Below are positions 41,597 to 50,216 of a stretch of 64,000 nucleotides of DNA, piece by piece. The stretch is from Pseudocitrobacter cyperus. GTDB lineage: Bacteria; Pseudomonadota; Gammaproteobacteria; Enterobacterales; Enterobacteriaceae. Within the stretch, counting starts at the first letter, position 1. Every line of letters starts with the position of its first letter. Under the pieces are notes generated by a model, which worked only from the letters and a program-made list of their open reading frames with translations, ran no database searches and had not been told where the DNA came from. The DNA lies in NCBI RefSeq assembly GCF_039889165.1, contig NZ_JAYMYY010000009.1:62001-126000 (forward strand), read 5' to 3'. The position numbers were made by a program, and so were the translations under genes.

Positions 41597-42331
41597 GTGG
41601 GTAATAATTTGATGCAGGCGGATCTCTCCGTTTGGGGCATGTATCATCATGCCGACATCGTTGTTAAAGTGGTTATGATTGGTCTGATTCTGGCATCCGT
41701 AGTCACCTGGGCTATCTTTTTCAGCAAGAGCGCAGAGTTGTTCTCCCGGAAGCGTCGCCTCAAACGCGAACAGGCGCTGTTAGCGGAAGCCCGCTCTATC
41801 GATCAGGCGCACGAAATCGCCGCTGCTTTCCATGATAAAAGTTTAAGCACCCAACTGATTCATGAAGCGCAGGATGAGCGCGAGCTCTCTGCGGGTTCCG
41901 AAGATAATGAAGGCATTAAAGAACGTACCGGTTTCCGTCTGGAACGTCGCGTGGCGTTCGTCAGCCGTAATCTGAGCCGTGGTACGGGCTACCTTGCGAC
42001 CATCGGCGCGATTTCCCCGTTTGTCGGCCTGTTTGGTACCGTGTGGGGGATCATGAACAGCTTCATCGGTATCGCTCAGACGCAAACCACCAACCTGGCC
42101 GTTGTTGCGCCGGGTATCGCTGAAGCCCTGCTGGCGACTGCGATTGGCCTGTTCGCCGCGATTCCGGCGGTTGTTATCTATAACGTCTTCGCTCGCCTGA
42201 TCGGCAGTTATAAAGCGAATCTCAGCGACGTTGCGGCGCAGGTTCTGCTGCTGCAAAGCCGTGACCTGGATCTTAATGCCAGCGGTGTGACCCTGCCGGT
42301 ACGTACCGCACAGAAATTACGAGTAGGTTGA
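41597..42331 (+). CDS. exbB: ExbB, TonB-complex proton channel subunit
   Basis: A 244-residue inner-membrane protein with three membrane helices (about 16-40, 128-155 and 162-195), matching E. coli ExbB in length. The ATIGAISPFVGLFGTVWGIM and GIAEALLATAIGLFAAIPAV helices are typical of MotA/TolQ/ExbB channels. With ExbD it harvests proton motive force for TonB-driven import of siderophores and vitamin B12. The start is the GTG at 41597 behind TGGAG, as in E. coli; an ATG at 41579 in frame would add six unconserved residues. Confidence 0.96.
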   Translation: MGNNLMQADLSVWGMYHHADIVVKVVMIGLILASVVTWAIFFSKSAELFSRKRRLKREQALLAEARSIDQAHEIAAAFHDKSLSTQLIHEAQDERELSAGSEDNEGIKERTGFRLERRVAFVSRNLSRGTGYLATIGAISPFVGLFGTVWGIMNSFIGIAQTQTTNLAVVAPGIAEALLATAIGLFAAIPAVVIYNVFARLIGSYKANLSDVAAQVLLLQSRDLDLNASGVTLPVRTAQKLRVG

Positions 42332-42337
42332 TGCCCC

Positions 42338-42763
42338 ATGGCAATGCGTCTTAATGAAAATCTGGACGATAACGGCGAAATGCATGAAATCAACGTGACG
42401 CCGTTTATCGACGTTATGTTGGTTCTGCTGATTATCTTCATGGTCGCAGCCCCTCTGGCGACGGTAGATGTGAAGGTTAATTTGCCAGCGTCTTCCAGCC
42501 AACCGCAGCCGCGCCCGGAAAAACCGGTCTACCTGTCGGTAAAAGCGGATAAGTCGATGTTTCTGGGTAATGATCCCATTACCGATGAGAACATGGTTAA
42601 CGCGTTGAACACGCTGACGGAAGGGAAGAAAGACACGACTATCTTCTTCCGCGCCGATAAAACCGTCGACTATGAAACGATGATGAAGGTGATGGACACC
42701 CTGCATCAGGCCGGTTATCTGAAGATTGGCCTGGTAGGGGAAGAACACGCAGGGACGAAGTAA
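42338..42763 (+). CDS. exbD: ExbD, TonB-complex proton channel subunit
   Basis: A 141-residue protein with one membrane helix (about 23-43) containing the proton-carrying aspartate in NVTPFIDVMLVLLIIFMV, and a periplasmic domain after it. Length equals E. coli ExbD. It follows exbB by 6 bp. Together with TonB it energises outer-membrane transport. A pair of palindromic repeats follows immediately after the stop. Confidence 0.97.
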   Translation: MAMRLNENLDDNGEMHEINVTPFIDVMLVLLIIFMVAAPLATVDVKVNLPASSSQPQPRPEKPVYLSVKADKSMFLGNDPITDENMVNALNTLTEGKKDTTIFFRADKTVDYETMMKVMDTLHQAGYLKIGLVGEEHAGTK

Positions 42764-42765
42764 AA

Positions 42766-42872
42766 CCCTCACCCCGGCCCTCTCCCTTAGGGAGAGGGTG
42801 AAAACCGCATTCACCTGAACCCTGGCACTGTCGGTTCCCTCTCCCTTGAGGGAGAGGGTTAGGGTGAGGGGG
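42766..42872. repeat. CCCTCACCC/CCCTCTCCC palindromic repeats, inverted pair
   Basis: One copy (42766-42803: CCCTCACCCC, CCCTCTCCC, GGGAGAGGGTGA) and a second in opposite orientation (42835-42872: CCCTCTCCC, GGGAGAGGG, TTAGGGTGAGGG) lie 3 bp after the exbD stop. The pair could fold into one large hairpin at the operon end. The remaining 42873-43096 is AT-rich with no gene seen. Confidence 0.8.
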
Positions 42873-43096
42873 GGAAACACCGCACATCCCCCCTAACTCC
42901 TCTCCCCTAATAAATATTCCCCGCTACATAATTATTTTTCGCTGCTTTAAATTAAATTTGTTTCTTTTTTAATGAGTCATAAAACGACCGTAAAGAATAT
43001 ATTCTTTCCTTCCGCTGGTAATGATTAATAAACTCTCTACGCTTATCTATGGCGCTCAATAATATTAATAAGACAACCTGTACAGTGCGGGAAAAT

Positions 43097-44548
43097 ATGG
43101 ATAAATCAGACGCTTCATCTTCCGGTGTATCGCCGCGTGAAACCATCACCGTCCTGGCTATTCGTCAACGGGCTGACGGCCAGATGCTGGCGCTGGTCTG
43201 GCTGCTTTGGGGGATCTCGCTGGTTCTGGGATGGGCGTCCGGCAATGCGTTACTGCCCCTCTTTTTTGCCACGCCATTAGCGATTCTGGCGACATTAATC
43301 ACATTTTTTTTTCGTGGTAGATTAATTTCTCGCCTGACATTTGCGTTTATCCTGATGGCATTTTCTGCATTACTTATCCAGCTTGGCGAGGGCGAAACAG
43401 AATATCATTTCTCGGTATTTGTTCTGTTGTCGGCATTACTGGCCTGGCGCGACTGGCGTCCGCTGGTGATGGGCGCTGCGGTTATCGCTGTTCATCATTT
43501 GGTCTTTAATTATTTACAGGAAAATAACCTGTATCACATCGTTATTTTTACCCATACCGGTTTGCATATGGTGGTGATGCACGGCCTGTTTGTGGTCGCG
43601 CAGACGCTCTTCCTGGTGGTGCTGGCGGTGCGTATGGCGCAGGATGCGGTTTCCGCCAGCGAAGTGGCGAAACTGGCGGCGGTGATTAATCGTGAGCCGG
43701 GAAGCCTGACGCTGGCGCGGGAAACGAAGGTGAGTCATTCACCTTTTGCCCGCACCTTTAGCCGCACGCTCGGCGCGATGCGCGCTACCTTAGAGCAGGT
43801 GAGCTACAGTGTTGGCCAGTTGCTGGAGGCATCACAAGCCATATTGCAGCGAAATACCGCGCTGTCGGAACGTACCGACAGCCAGGCAAATTCACTGGCC
43901 GTCGCTGCCAGCGCAATGGAACAACTGGCAAGTGCTGCGGCTCTCACCAGCGAAAAAGCGAGTGAAGCGCGAGAGCGCGTATTGCAGGCTTGCGACGTCG
44001 CGCAACAGGGCGGGGACAGCATCCGTGCGGCAACCGCATCCATGATGCGTATCCGCGATGAGTCGCGGCAGATTGACTGTATCCTCGAGTTAATAGACAG
44101 CATCGCCTTCCAGACCAATATCCTGTCGTTGAATGCTTCCGTTGAAGCTGCGCGCGCGGGTGAACATGGCCGGGGATTTGCGGTTGTCGCCGCTGAAGTT
44201 CGCTCGCTGGCATTGCGCTGCGAAGAAGCGGCGAAAGATATACGGCAGTTAATCGCCGCATCGGTGAAAAGTACGCACCAGGGGGCAGAACAGGTCGAGC
44301 AGGCCGGAGATACCATGCAGGCGATCATTACGCATATCGACGGGCTACAGGATGTTCTCGAGCTCCTCTCTTCAATGAGCGAGCAACAACGCGCCAGCGT
44401 GATTCAAATGAAGGGCAGTATCGCCAGTATCGATGCCAGCGTGCAGGAGAACATTCAGCACGTAGCCCAAACTATTCAGGTGGCGCAGCAGCAGCAGCGT
44501 TATACCGGCGAGTTAAAAACGGCGATATCGGTGTTCAGGCTGGTGTAA
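43097..44548 (+). CDS. Chemoreceptor with histidine-rich multi-pass membrane sensor, no HAMP
   Basis: A 483-residue methyl-accepting chemotaxis protein. Residues 28-180 form about six membrane helices without a large periplasmic loop. This region carries seven histidines between 104 and 162 (H104, H133, H134, H147, H153, H157, H162). The cytoplasmic signalling domain follows directly, with no HAMP domain and a hairpin tip around FQTNILSLNASVEAARAGEH. The C-terminus (ISVFRLV) lacks a CheR-binding pentapeptide. The ATG at 43097 (GGGAAAAT upstream) is preferred; the frame opens at 43049 without a site. The clustered histidines could bind metal or haem, but the ligand is unknown. It replaces the yghA/yqhA genes found here in K-12. 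Confidence 0.85.
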   Translation: MDKSDASSSGVSPRETITVLAIRQRADGQMLALVWLLWGISLVLGWASGNALLPLFFATPLAILATLITFFFRGRLISRLTFAFILMAFSALLIQLGEGETEYHFSVFVLLSALLAWRDWRPLVMGAAVIAVHHLVFNYLQENNLYHIVIFTHTGLHMVVMHGLFVVAQTLFLVVLAVRMAQDAVSASEVAKLAAVINREPGSLTLARETKVSHSPFARTFSRTLGAMRATLEQVSYSVGQLLEASQAILQRNTALSERTDSQANSLAVAASAMEQLASAAALTSEKASEARERVLQACDVAQQGGDSIRAATASMMRIRDESRQIDCILELIDSIAFQTNILSLNASVEAARAGEHGRGFAVVAAEVRSLALRCEEAAKDIRQLIAASVKSTHQGAEQVEQAGDTMQAIITHIDGLQDVLELLSSMSEQQRASVIQMKGSIASIDASVQENIQHVAQTIQVAQQQQRYTGELKTAISVFRLV

Positions 44549-44591
44549 CGGGATTGCCCGGCAGGCGATAGCGCGCTACCGGGCTATTTTG

Positions 44592-45632
44592 TTATTTATC
44601 CGACGACGCCTGCCACAGGTTCAGTTGCCCGTCAGCGACGTGCTGGTCAATCTGCGCCAGCTCTTCCGGCGTAAACGACAGGTTATCCAGCGCCTTCACA
44701 TTCTCCTCAATCTGTTCTGGTCGGCTTGCGCCAATCAGCACCGAGGTGACACGATTGTCTTTCAGCAGCCAGCTTAGCGCCATCTGCGCCATGCTCTGAC
44801 CACGGCTCTGCGCCATCTCGTTGAGTAGACGCAGGCTGTTGAGATTGCTCTCACTCAGCATATTTTCCGTCAGGCCACGCGCCTTTTTCCCTTCAGTCTG
44901 CATGCGTGAACCGTCCGGAATACCGTTCAGGTATTTACCGGTGAGCAACCCCTGCGCCAGCGGGGTAAACGCAATACAGCCGACGCCGTTCTCTTCCAGC
45001 GTATTCAGCAGGCCGCTTTTGTCCACCCAACGGTTAAGCAGGTTGTAGGAGGGTTGGTGGATCAGCAGCGGAATTTTCCACTCGCGCAGCAGTTCGGCCA
45101 TTTTCTGCGTGCGTTCCGGCGAGTAGGAGGAGATACCGACATAAAGCGCCTTCCCGCTTTGTACGGCCTGTGCCAGTGCGGACGCGGTTTCCTCCATTGG
45201 CGTATTTTCGTCAACGCGATGCGAATAGAAGATGTCGACGTAATCCAGCCCCATTCGTTTCAGGCTCTGATCGAGGCTGGCAAGCAGGTATTTGCGCGAG
45301 CCTCCCTTGCCGTAGGGCCCCGGCCACATGTCATAACCGGCTTTGGTTGAGATAATCAGTTCATCACGATAAGCGGCGAAATCTTCCCGCAGCAGGCGGC
45401 CAAAGTTCTCTTCCGCGCTTCCCGGAGGCGGCCCGTAGTTATTGGCGAGGTCGAGGTGAGTAATGCCGCAGTCGAATGCCTTACGCAGCAGCGCGCGCTG
45501 GCTATCGAGCGTCTGGATATGACCAAAACTGTGCCATAACCCGAGTGACAGCGCGGGCAGTTGCAGGCCGCTGTTGCCGCAATAGCGATATTGCATCTGC
45601 TCGTAACGGGCAGGATTGGCGGACCAGGTCAT
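44592..45632 (-). CDS. yghZ: YghZ (Gpr), L-glyceraldehyde 3-phosphate reductase
   Basis: A 346-residue aldo-keto reductase of the AKR14 type, same length as E. coli YghZ. The tetrad region includes LANNYGPPPGSAE, STKAGYDMW and FYSHRVDENTP. It reduces toxic L-glyceraldehyde 3-phosphate and methylglyoxal with NADPH. The ATG at 45632 follows AGGAGA; the longer frame from 45665 is not used. It converges on the chemoreceptor gene. Confidence 0.95.
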   Translation of the reverse strand: MTWSANPARYEQMQYRYCGNSGLQLPALSLGLWHSFGHIQTLDSQRALLRKAFDCGITHLDLANNYGPPPGSAEENFGRLLREDFAAYRDELIISTKAGYDMWPGPYGKGGSRKYLLASLDQSLKRMGLDYVDIFYSHRVDENTPMEETASALAQAVQSGKALYVGISSYSPERTQKMAELLREWKIPLLIHQPSYNLLNRWVDKSGLLNTLEENGVGCIAFTPLAQGLLTGKYLNGIPDGSRMQTEGKKARGLTENMLSESNLNSLRLLNEMAQSRGQSMAQMALSWLLKDNRVTSVLIGASRPEQIEENVKALDNLSFTPEELAQIDQHVADGQLNLWQASSDK

Positions 45633-45788
45633 AATGTCTCCTTGCTTGTTTGATTTTTGAAACACTGTTTCTAGGTTAACGTTTTTGTCACATCCAGCCC
45701 GTTGGCGAGATCACAATGCTGATGATTTATGGGCAATAAATCTGTCTTGTGCTTTTCTTAGTTAATGCCTGTTAATGGAGATCCCTCG

Positions 45789-46676
45789 ATGACCCGACTG
45801 ACAGCCAAAGACTTTCCGCAAGCGTTGCTCGATTACTACGACTATTACGCGCACGGTAAAATTTCAAAACGCGAGTTTCTGCAACTGGCAGGGCGGTATG
45901 CCGTCGGCGGTATGACTGCGCTGGCGCTGTTTAATCTGCTCAAGCCCAACTACGCGCTGGCGGAACAGGTCGAGTTCACCGATCCGGATATCAAACCGGA
46001 ATATATTCGCTACCCGTCGCCCAACGGCCACGGCGAGGTGCGTGGTTATCTGGTCACGCCGACGAAAGCTGCCGGAAAGGTGCCTGCGGTGGTGGTGGTG
46101 CATGAAAATCGCGGGCTTAACCCGTATATAGAGGATGTTGCCCGACGCGTCGCGAAAGCGGGCTATATCGCCCTTGCGCCGGATGGCCTCTCTTCCGTTG
46201 GCGGTTATCCCGGTAACGATGATGAAGGGCGCGAGTTACAGCAAAAAGTCGATCCGACCAAACTGATGAATGATTTCTTCGCCGCGATTGAGTTTATGCA
46301 GGCGCACCCGCAGGCGACGGGCAAAGTCGGGATCACCGGTTTTTGCTACGGCGGCGGCGTGTCGAATGCGGCTGCGGTCGCTTACCCTGAACTGGCTTGC
46401 GCGGTGCCATTCTATGGGCGTCAGGCCCCGGTCGCGGATGTGGAAAAAATCAATGCTCCTTTATTGCTGCATTACGCGGCGCTGGATACGCGTATTAACG
46501 AAGGCTGGCCGGCAATGGAAGAGGCCTTAAAGGCGCATAAAAAAGTGTACGAAGCCTATATTTATCCGGGCGTGAATCATGGTTTCCACAACGACTCCAC
46601 TCCGCGCTACGACAAGGCCGCAGCAGAGCTAGCCTGGCAGCGAACGTTGGCGTGGTTTGAGAAATATTTGCACTGA
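45789..46676 (+). CDS. yghX: YghX, dienelactone-hydrolase-family protein with export signal
   Basis: A 295-residue alpha/beta hydrolase. The nucleophile elbow GFCYGG holds the cysteine typical of dienelactone hydrolases, with the aspartate in AALDTRIN and histidine in GVNHGFHND. The first 60 residues contain KISKREFLQLAGRYAVGGMTALALF, which looks like an atypical twin-arginine or membrane-anchoring segment (KR rather than RR). The ATG at 45789 follows TGGAGAT. In K-12 yghX is broken; here the frame is intact. Substrate unknown. Confidence 0.88.
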   Translation: MTRLTAKDFPQALLDYYDYYAHGKISKREFLQLAGRYAVGGMTALALFNLLKPNYALAEQVEFTDPDIKPEYIRYPSPNGHGEVRGYLVTPTKAAGKVPAVVVVHENRGLNPYIEDVARRVAKAGYIALAPDGLSSVGGYPGNDDEGRELQQKVDPTKLMNDFFAAIEFMQAHPQATGKVGITGFCYGGGVSNAAAVAYPELACAVPFYGRQAPVADVEKINAPLLLHYAALDTRINEGWPAMEEALKAHKKVYEAYIYPGVNHGFHNDSTPRYDKAAAELAWQRTLAWFEKYLH

Positions 46677-46756
46677 AAGTAAAGGTCGCAAATAGCGCTG
46701 GATATCGCTCAAAAAGTCGCTATATAATTTTGTATATAACGATTGAGGGATGTGCG

Positions 46757-47047
46757 ATGGATAACCATTTTGGTAAAGGCCTGATGGCTGGGCTGAAAGC
46801 CCCTTATGCCGACAGTGCACAGCAGGTATTGGATTTTTGTTCTGATTATAAGCGCGGCTTTGTATTGGGGTTTTCCCATCGCATGTTTGAGAAAACAGGC
46901 GATCGTCAGCTTAGCGCATGGGAAGCGGGCGTCCTGACGCGGCGCTACGGGCTGGATAAAGAGATGGTGATGGATTTCTTCAAAGAGCATGAATCGAGCA
47001 CCACGGTGCGCTACTTTATGGCGGGTTATCGTCTTGAAGGCAGATAA
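46757..47047 (+). CDS. yghW: YghW, DUF2623 protein
   Basis: A 96-residue soluble protein close to E. coli YghW (95 aa), with the conserved DYKRGFVLGFSHRM and RQLSAWEAGVLTRRYGLDKEM stretches. The start is the ATG at 46757 behind GAGGGA; the frame opens at 46730. No known function. In K-12 the hyb hydrogenase operon lies directly beyond it; here yghU follows after 30 bp. Confidence 0.9.
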   Translation: MDNHFGKGLMAGLKAPYADSAQQVLDFCSDYKRGFVLGFSHRMFEKTGDRQLSAWEAGVLTRRYGLDKEMVMDFFKEHESSTTVRYFMAGYRLEGR

Positions 47048-47077
47048 ACCGGGTGCAGGGCACCCGGCTGCAGGCGG

Positions 47078-47944
47078 TTAAGCCTGACGTTTATCTTCTG
47101 TGTTGGTATCGAAATCACTGGCGGCATGACGCTCATGCAACTGTTCATTCAATGGGCCATTGGTGCGGTTAACAATGCGTCCGCGCTGAACCGCCGGGCG
47201 ATTAGCGATGTCTTTCGCCCAGCGCTGTACATTTTTGTAGCTCTTCGCATCCAGGAACTCATCCGCGCCATACACGGTGCCCAATACCACACAGCCAAAC
47301 CACGGCCAAATGGCCATATCGGCGATGGTGTACTCTTCACCCGCCACATAGCGGCCTCGCGCCAGTTGTTTATCCAGCACATCCAGCAGGCGTTTGGCTT
47401 CCATGGTGAAACGGTCGATAGCGTACTCAATTTTCACCGGCGCATAGTTATAGAAGTGACCAAAGCCGCCGCCAAGGAACGGCGCAGCGCCCTGTAGCCA
47501 GAAAAGCCAGTTCAGGGTTTCTACGCGGCCTGCCGGATCTTTTGGCAGGAAATGACCAAATTTCTCAGCCAGATAGAGCAGAATATTACCGGACTCAAAC
47601 ACGCGGGTCGGCGGTGTGGTGGAGTGGTCACGCAGCGCCGGAATTTTTGAGTTTGGGTTTACTTCAACAAAGCCGCTGGAGAACTGATCGCCTTCGCCAA
47701 TGCGAATCAGCCATGCGTCATACTCCGCGCCCGTCACGCCCAGAGCTAACAACTCTTCGAGCATAATGGTGACTTTCTGTCCGTTCGGTGTGCCCAGCGA
47801 ATAGAGCTGAAGCGGGTGATGCCCAACCGGCAATTCCTTCTCATGCGTCGCGCCGGAAACCGGGCGGTTGATATTGGCGAATGCGCCGCCGTTATTCTGT
47901 TTCCACTCCCAGACTTTGGGAGGCTGATAGGTATTGTCTGACAT
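47078..47944 (-). CDS. yghU: YghU, nu-class glutathione transferase / disulfide-bond oxidoreductase
   Basis: A 288-residue protein matching E. coli YghU in length. The thioredoxin-like domain carries KVTIMLEELL, VNPNSKIPAL and RVFESGNILLYL for glutathione binding; an alpha-helical domain follows, with YTIADMAIWPW. E. coli YghU binds two glutathiones and reduces organic peroxides and disulfides. The ATG at 47944 is used; the open frame continues to 48178 through a palindromic repeat and is not coding there. It diverges from gss. Confidence 0.95.
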   Translation of the reverse strand: MSDNTYQPPKVWEWKQNNGGAFANINRPVSGATHEKELPVGHHPLQLYSLGTPNGQKVTIMLEELLALGVTGAEYDAWLIRIGEGDQFSSGFVEVNPNSKIPALRDHSTTPPTRVFESGNILLYLAEKFGHFLPKDPAGRVETLNWLFWLQGAAPFLGGGFGHFYNYAPVKIEYAIDRFTMEAKRLLDVLDKQLARGRYVAGEEYTIADMAIWPWFGCVVLGTVYGADEFLDAKSYKNVQRWAKDIANRPAVQRGRIVNRTNGPLNEQLHERHAASDFDTNTEDKRQA

Positions 47945-48004
47945 GTTGGCCTGCCTTTTTGATGATGTGTTGAGGCAGTGTAGCAGTTGATGGGGGAAAT
48001 GATC

Positions 48005-48049
48005 ACCCTCACCCCTGCCCTCTCCCTGTGGGAGAGGGGGGGGTGAGGG
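48005..48049. repeat. CCCTCACCC/CCCTCTCCC palindromic repeat, copy 5
   Basis: CCCTCACCC, CCCTCTCCC, a 4-nt loop and GGGAGAGG with GGTGAGGG lie between the divergent yghU and gss genes. This is an unusual place for an element otherwise found at gene ends. Confidence 0.75.
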
Positions 48050-48178
48050 TATCAGACCGCACTGTGTGACAGCGCGCACAACAGGTGTATGATTAACCGA
48101 CACCTGTTGGATAAATAACAATGTGCAGGGACGACCACATACGCTATCGCTCGCCGCCTGCATGTCTGAGGAAGACAC

Positions 48179-50032
48179 ATGAGCTGTACGAGTCTTGACG
48201 CACCGTTTGGTACGTTGTTGGGGTATGCACCGGGTGGCGTCGCCATCTATTCTTCAAATTACAGTAGCCTGAAGCCGGAAGAGAAGGCGGATGATGTCTC
48301 GTTTCGAAGTTATATCGACAACGAATACATGGGCTACAAATGGCAGTGCGTCGAGTTCGCCCGCCGCTTTCTGTTTCTCACCTACGGTTTTGTTTTCACC
48401 GACGTCGGCATGGCCTATGAAATCTTCTCCCTGCGTTTTCTGCGCCAGGTAGTGAATGATGACATTCTGCCGTTGCAGGCCTTCGCCAACGGCTCTCGCC
48501 GTGCGCCGAAAGCCGGGTCATTACTCATCTGGCAGAAGGGCGGTGAATTTAACGAGACCGGGCATGTTGCGGTCGTCACTCAGCTTGTCGGCAATAAAGT
48601 CCGCATCGCGGAGCAGAACGTTGTCCACACCCCGCTGCCTGCGGGCCAGCAGTGGACGCGTGAACTGACGCTGGAAGTGAAAGACGGCTGCTATATCCTG
48701 CACGACACCTTTGATGACACCACGATCCTCGGCTGGATGATCCAGACCGCTGATACTGAATATAGCCTGCCGCAACCGATGATTGCCGGCAAAGCACTGA
48801 ACCTGCAGGATGCGCGACTGGAAAATCGCGGCCAGTTCGAGGGCAAATGGCTCAACGAGCAGGATGCGTTGCAAAAAGCTTACGTCGCCGCCAATGGTCA
48901 TGTGATCAACCAGGATCCCTATCACTACTTCACCATGACCGAAAGTGCGGAGCAGGAGCTGATCAAAGCCACCAATGAGATGCATCTGATGTATCTGCAC
49001 GCCACCGATAAAGTGATGCGTGACGACAACCTGCTGGCGCTGTTCGATATACCAAAAATTCTCTGGCCGCGTCTGCGCCTCTCCTGGCAACGACGCCGCC
49101 ATGACATGATCACCGGGCGCATGGATTTCTGTATGGATGAACGCGGCCTGAAGGTGTACGAATACAACGCCGACTCCGCTTCTTGCCACACGGAAGGCGG
49201 ACTAATCCTCGAACAGTGGCTGAAAACCGGCTTTGATGGCAAAGGGCATAACCCTTCAGATGAACTGCTGAGTGAGCTGATCGGCGCGTGGAAACACAGC
49301 TCGGCGCGCCCGTTTGTGCACATCATGCAGGACAAAGATCTGGAAGAGGATTATCACGCGCAGTTTATGCAGCGTGCGATTACCCAGGCAGGGTTTGAAT
49401 GTAAAATTCTCCATGGCCTTGATGAACTGCACTGGGATAGCGCCGGGCAGTTGATCGACGGTGACGGTCGGCTGGTTAACTGCGTGTGGAAAACCTGGGC
49501 ATGGGAAACCGCCATTGAGCAGGTGCGTGAAGTCAGCGATGCGGAATATGCCGCCGTACCGATTCGCACCGGCAGCCCGGACGGTGAAGTACGCCTGATT
49601 GACGTATTGTTACGCCCGGAAGTCATGGTCTTTGAGCCTTTATGGACAGTGGTGCCAGGCAATAAAGCGATCCTGCCGGTATTGTGGTCGCTGTTCCCCA
49701 ACCATCCCTATCTGCTTGATACGGATTTTGAAGTGACCGACGCGCTGGCGAAAACGGGCTATGCGGTGAAACCTATCTCCGGGCGCTGCGGCAGCAATAT
49801 CGACCTGGTGAGTGGTCACGATCAGCTTCTCGACCAGACCAGCGGCAAGTTTGTCGACCGGAAAAATATCTACCAGCAACTGTGGTGTCTACCCAACGTG
49901 GCCGGTAAATATATTCAGGTGTGCACCTTTACCGTCGGCGGTAACTACGGCGGCACCTGCCTGCGTGGTGATACATCGCTGGTGATTAAGAAAGAGAGCG
50001 ATATTGAACCGCTGGTGGTGATTGAGCGGTAA
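48179..50032 (+). CDS. gss: Gss, bifunctional glutathionylspermidine synthetase/amidase
   Basis: A 617-residue two-domain enzyme, E. coli length within two residues. The N-terminal CHAP amidase domain (about 1-200) has catalytic Cys57 in KWQCVEFARR and the histidine in TGHVAVVTQ. The C-terminal ATP-grasp synthetase (about 210-617) has DFCMDERGLKVYEYNADSAS and KPISGRCGSNIDL. It joins glutathione to spermidine with ATP and also hydrolyses the product. A rho-independent terminator follows. Confidence 0.97.
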   Translation: MSCTSLDAPFGTLLGYAPGGVAIYSSNYSSLKPEEKADDVSFRSYIDNEYMGYKWQCVEFARRFLFLTYGFVFTDVGMAYEIFSLRFLRQVVNDDILPLQAFANGSRRAPKAGSLLIWQKGGEFNETGHVAVVTQLVGNKVRIAEQNVVHTPLPAGQQWTRELTLEVKDGCYILHDTFDDTTILGWMIQTADTEYSLPQPMIAGKALNLQDARLENRGQFEGKWLNEQDALQKAYVAANGHVINQDPYHYFTMTESAEQELIKATNEMHLMYLHATDKVMRDDNLLALFDIPKILWPRLRLSWQRRRHDMITGRMDFCMDERGLKVYEYNADSASCHTEGGLILEQWLKTGFDGKGHNPSDELLSELIGAWKHSSARPFVHIMQDKDLEEDYHAQFMQRAITQAGFECKILHGLDELHWDSAGQLIDGDGRLVNCVWKTWAWETAIEQVREVSDAEYAAVPIRTGSPDGEVRLIDVLLRPEVMVFEPLWTVVPGNKAILPVLWSLFPNHPYLLDTDFEVTDALAKTGYAVKPISGRCGSNIDLVSGHDQLLDQTSGKFVDRKNIYQQLWCLPNVAGKYIQVCTFTVGGNYGGTCLRGDTSLVIKKESDIEPLVVIER

Positions 50033-50043
50033 GAAAGAGAGCG

Positions 50044-50073
50044 AGCGGAGCCTGCAAGGGGCTCCGCTTTTTT
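50044..50073 (+). terminator. Rho-independent terminator after gss
   Basis: AGCGGAGCC and GGCTCCGCT form a 9-bp stem with a 7-nt loop, followed by six Ts. Confidence 0.92.
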
Positions 50074-50150
50074 ATGCCTGCGACAATCGCGACACAATAT
50101 TGAACCCTTCAGCCAATTCGGCGCATAAATTGATCCAGCACAGCTAAAAC

Positions 50151-50178
50151 GTATGATGAATCTTTAAAATCATCATAC
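50151..50178. promoter_or_regulatory. NikR operator upstream of nikA
   Basis: GTATGA (50151-50156) and TCATAC (50173-50178) are separated by exactly 16 bp, the full NikR consensus. The arms extend to GTATGATGA and TCATCATAC. It lies 39 bp before the nikA start. A degenerate FNR-like half site TTGAT lies at 50130. Confidence 0.95.
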
Positions 50179-50216
50179 CCACTGAGTCGTACTCCTTTTT
50201 ACTGAAGGTCATCGTT

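Noticed and set aside
47945..48178. N-terminal extension of YghU reading upstream of 47944
   Set aside because: It runs through a palindromic repeat (SPPPLPQGEGRGEGD) and adds residues absent from E. coli YghU; the ATG at 47944 gives the conserved 288-residue protein.
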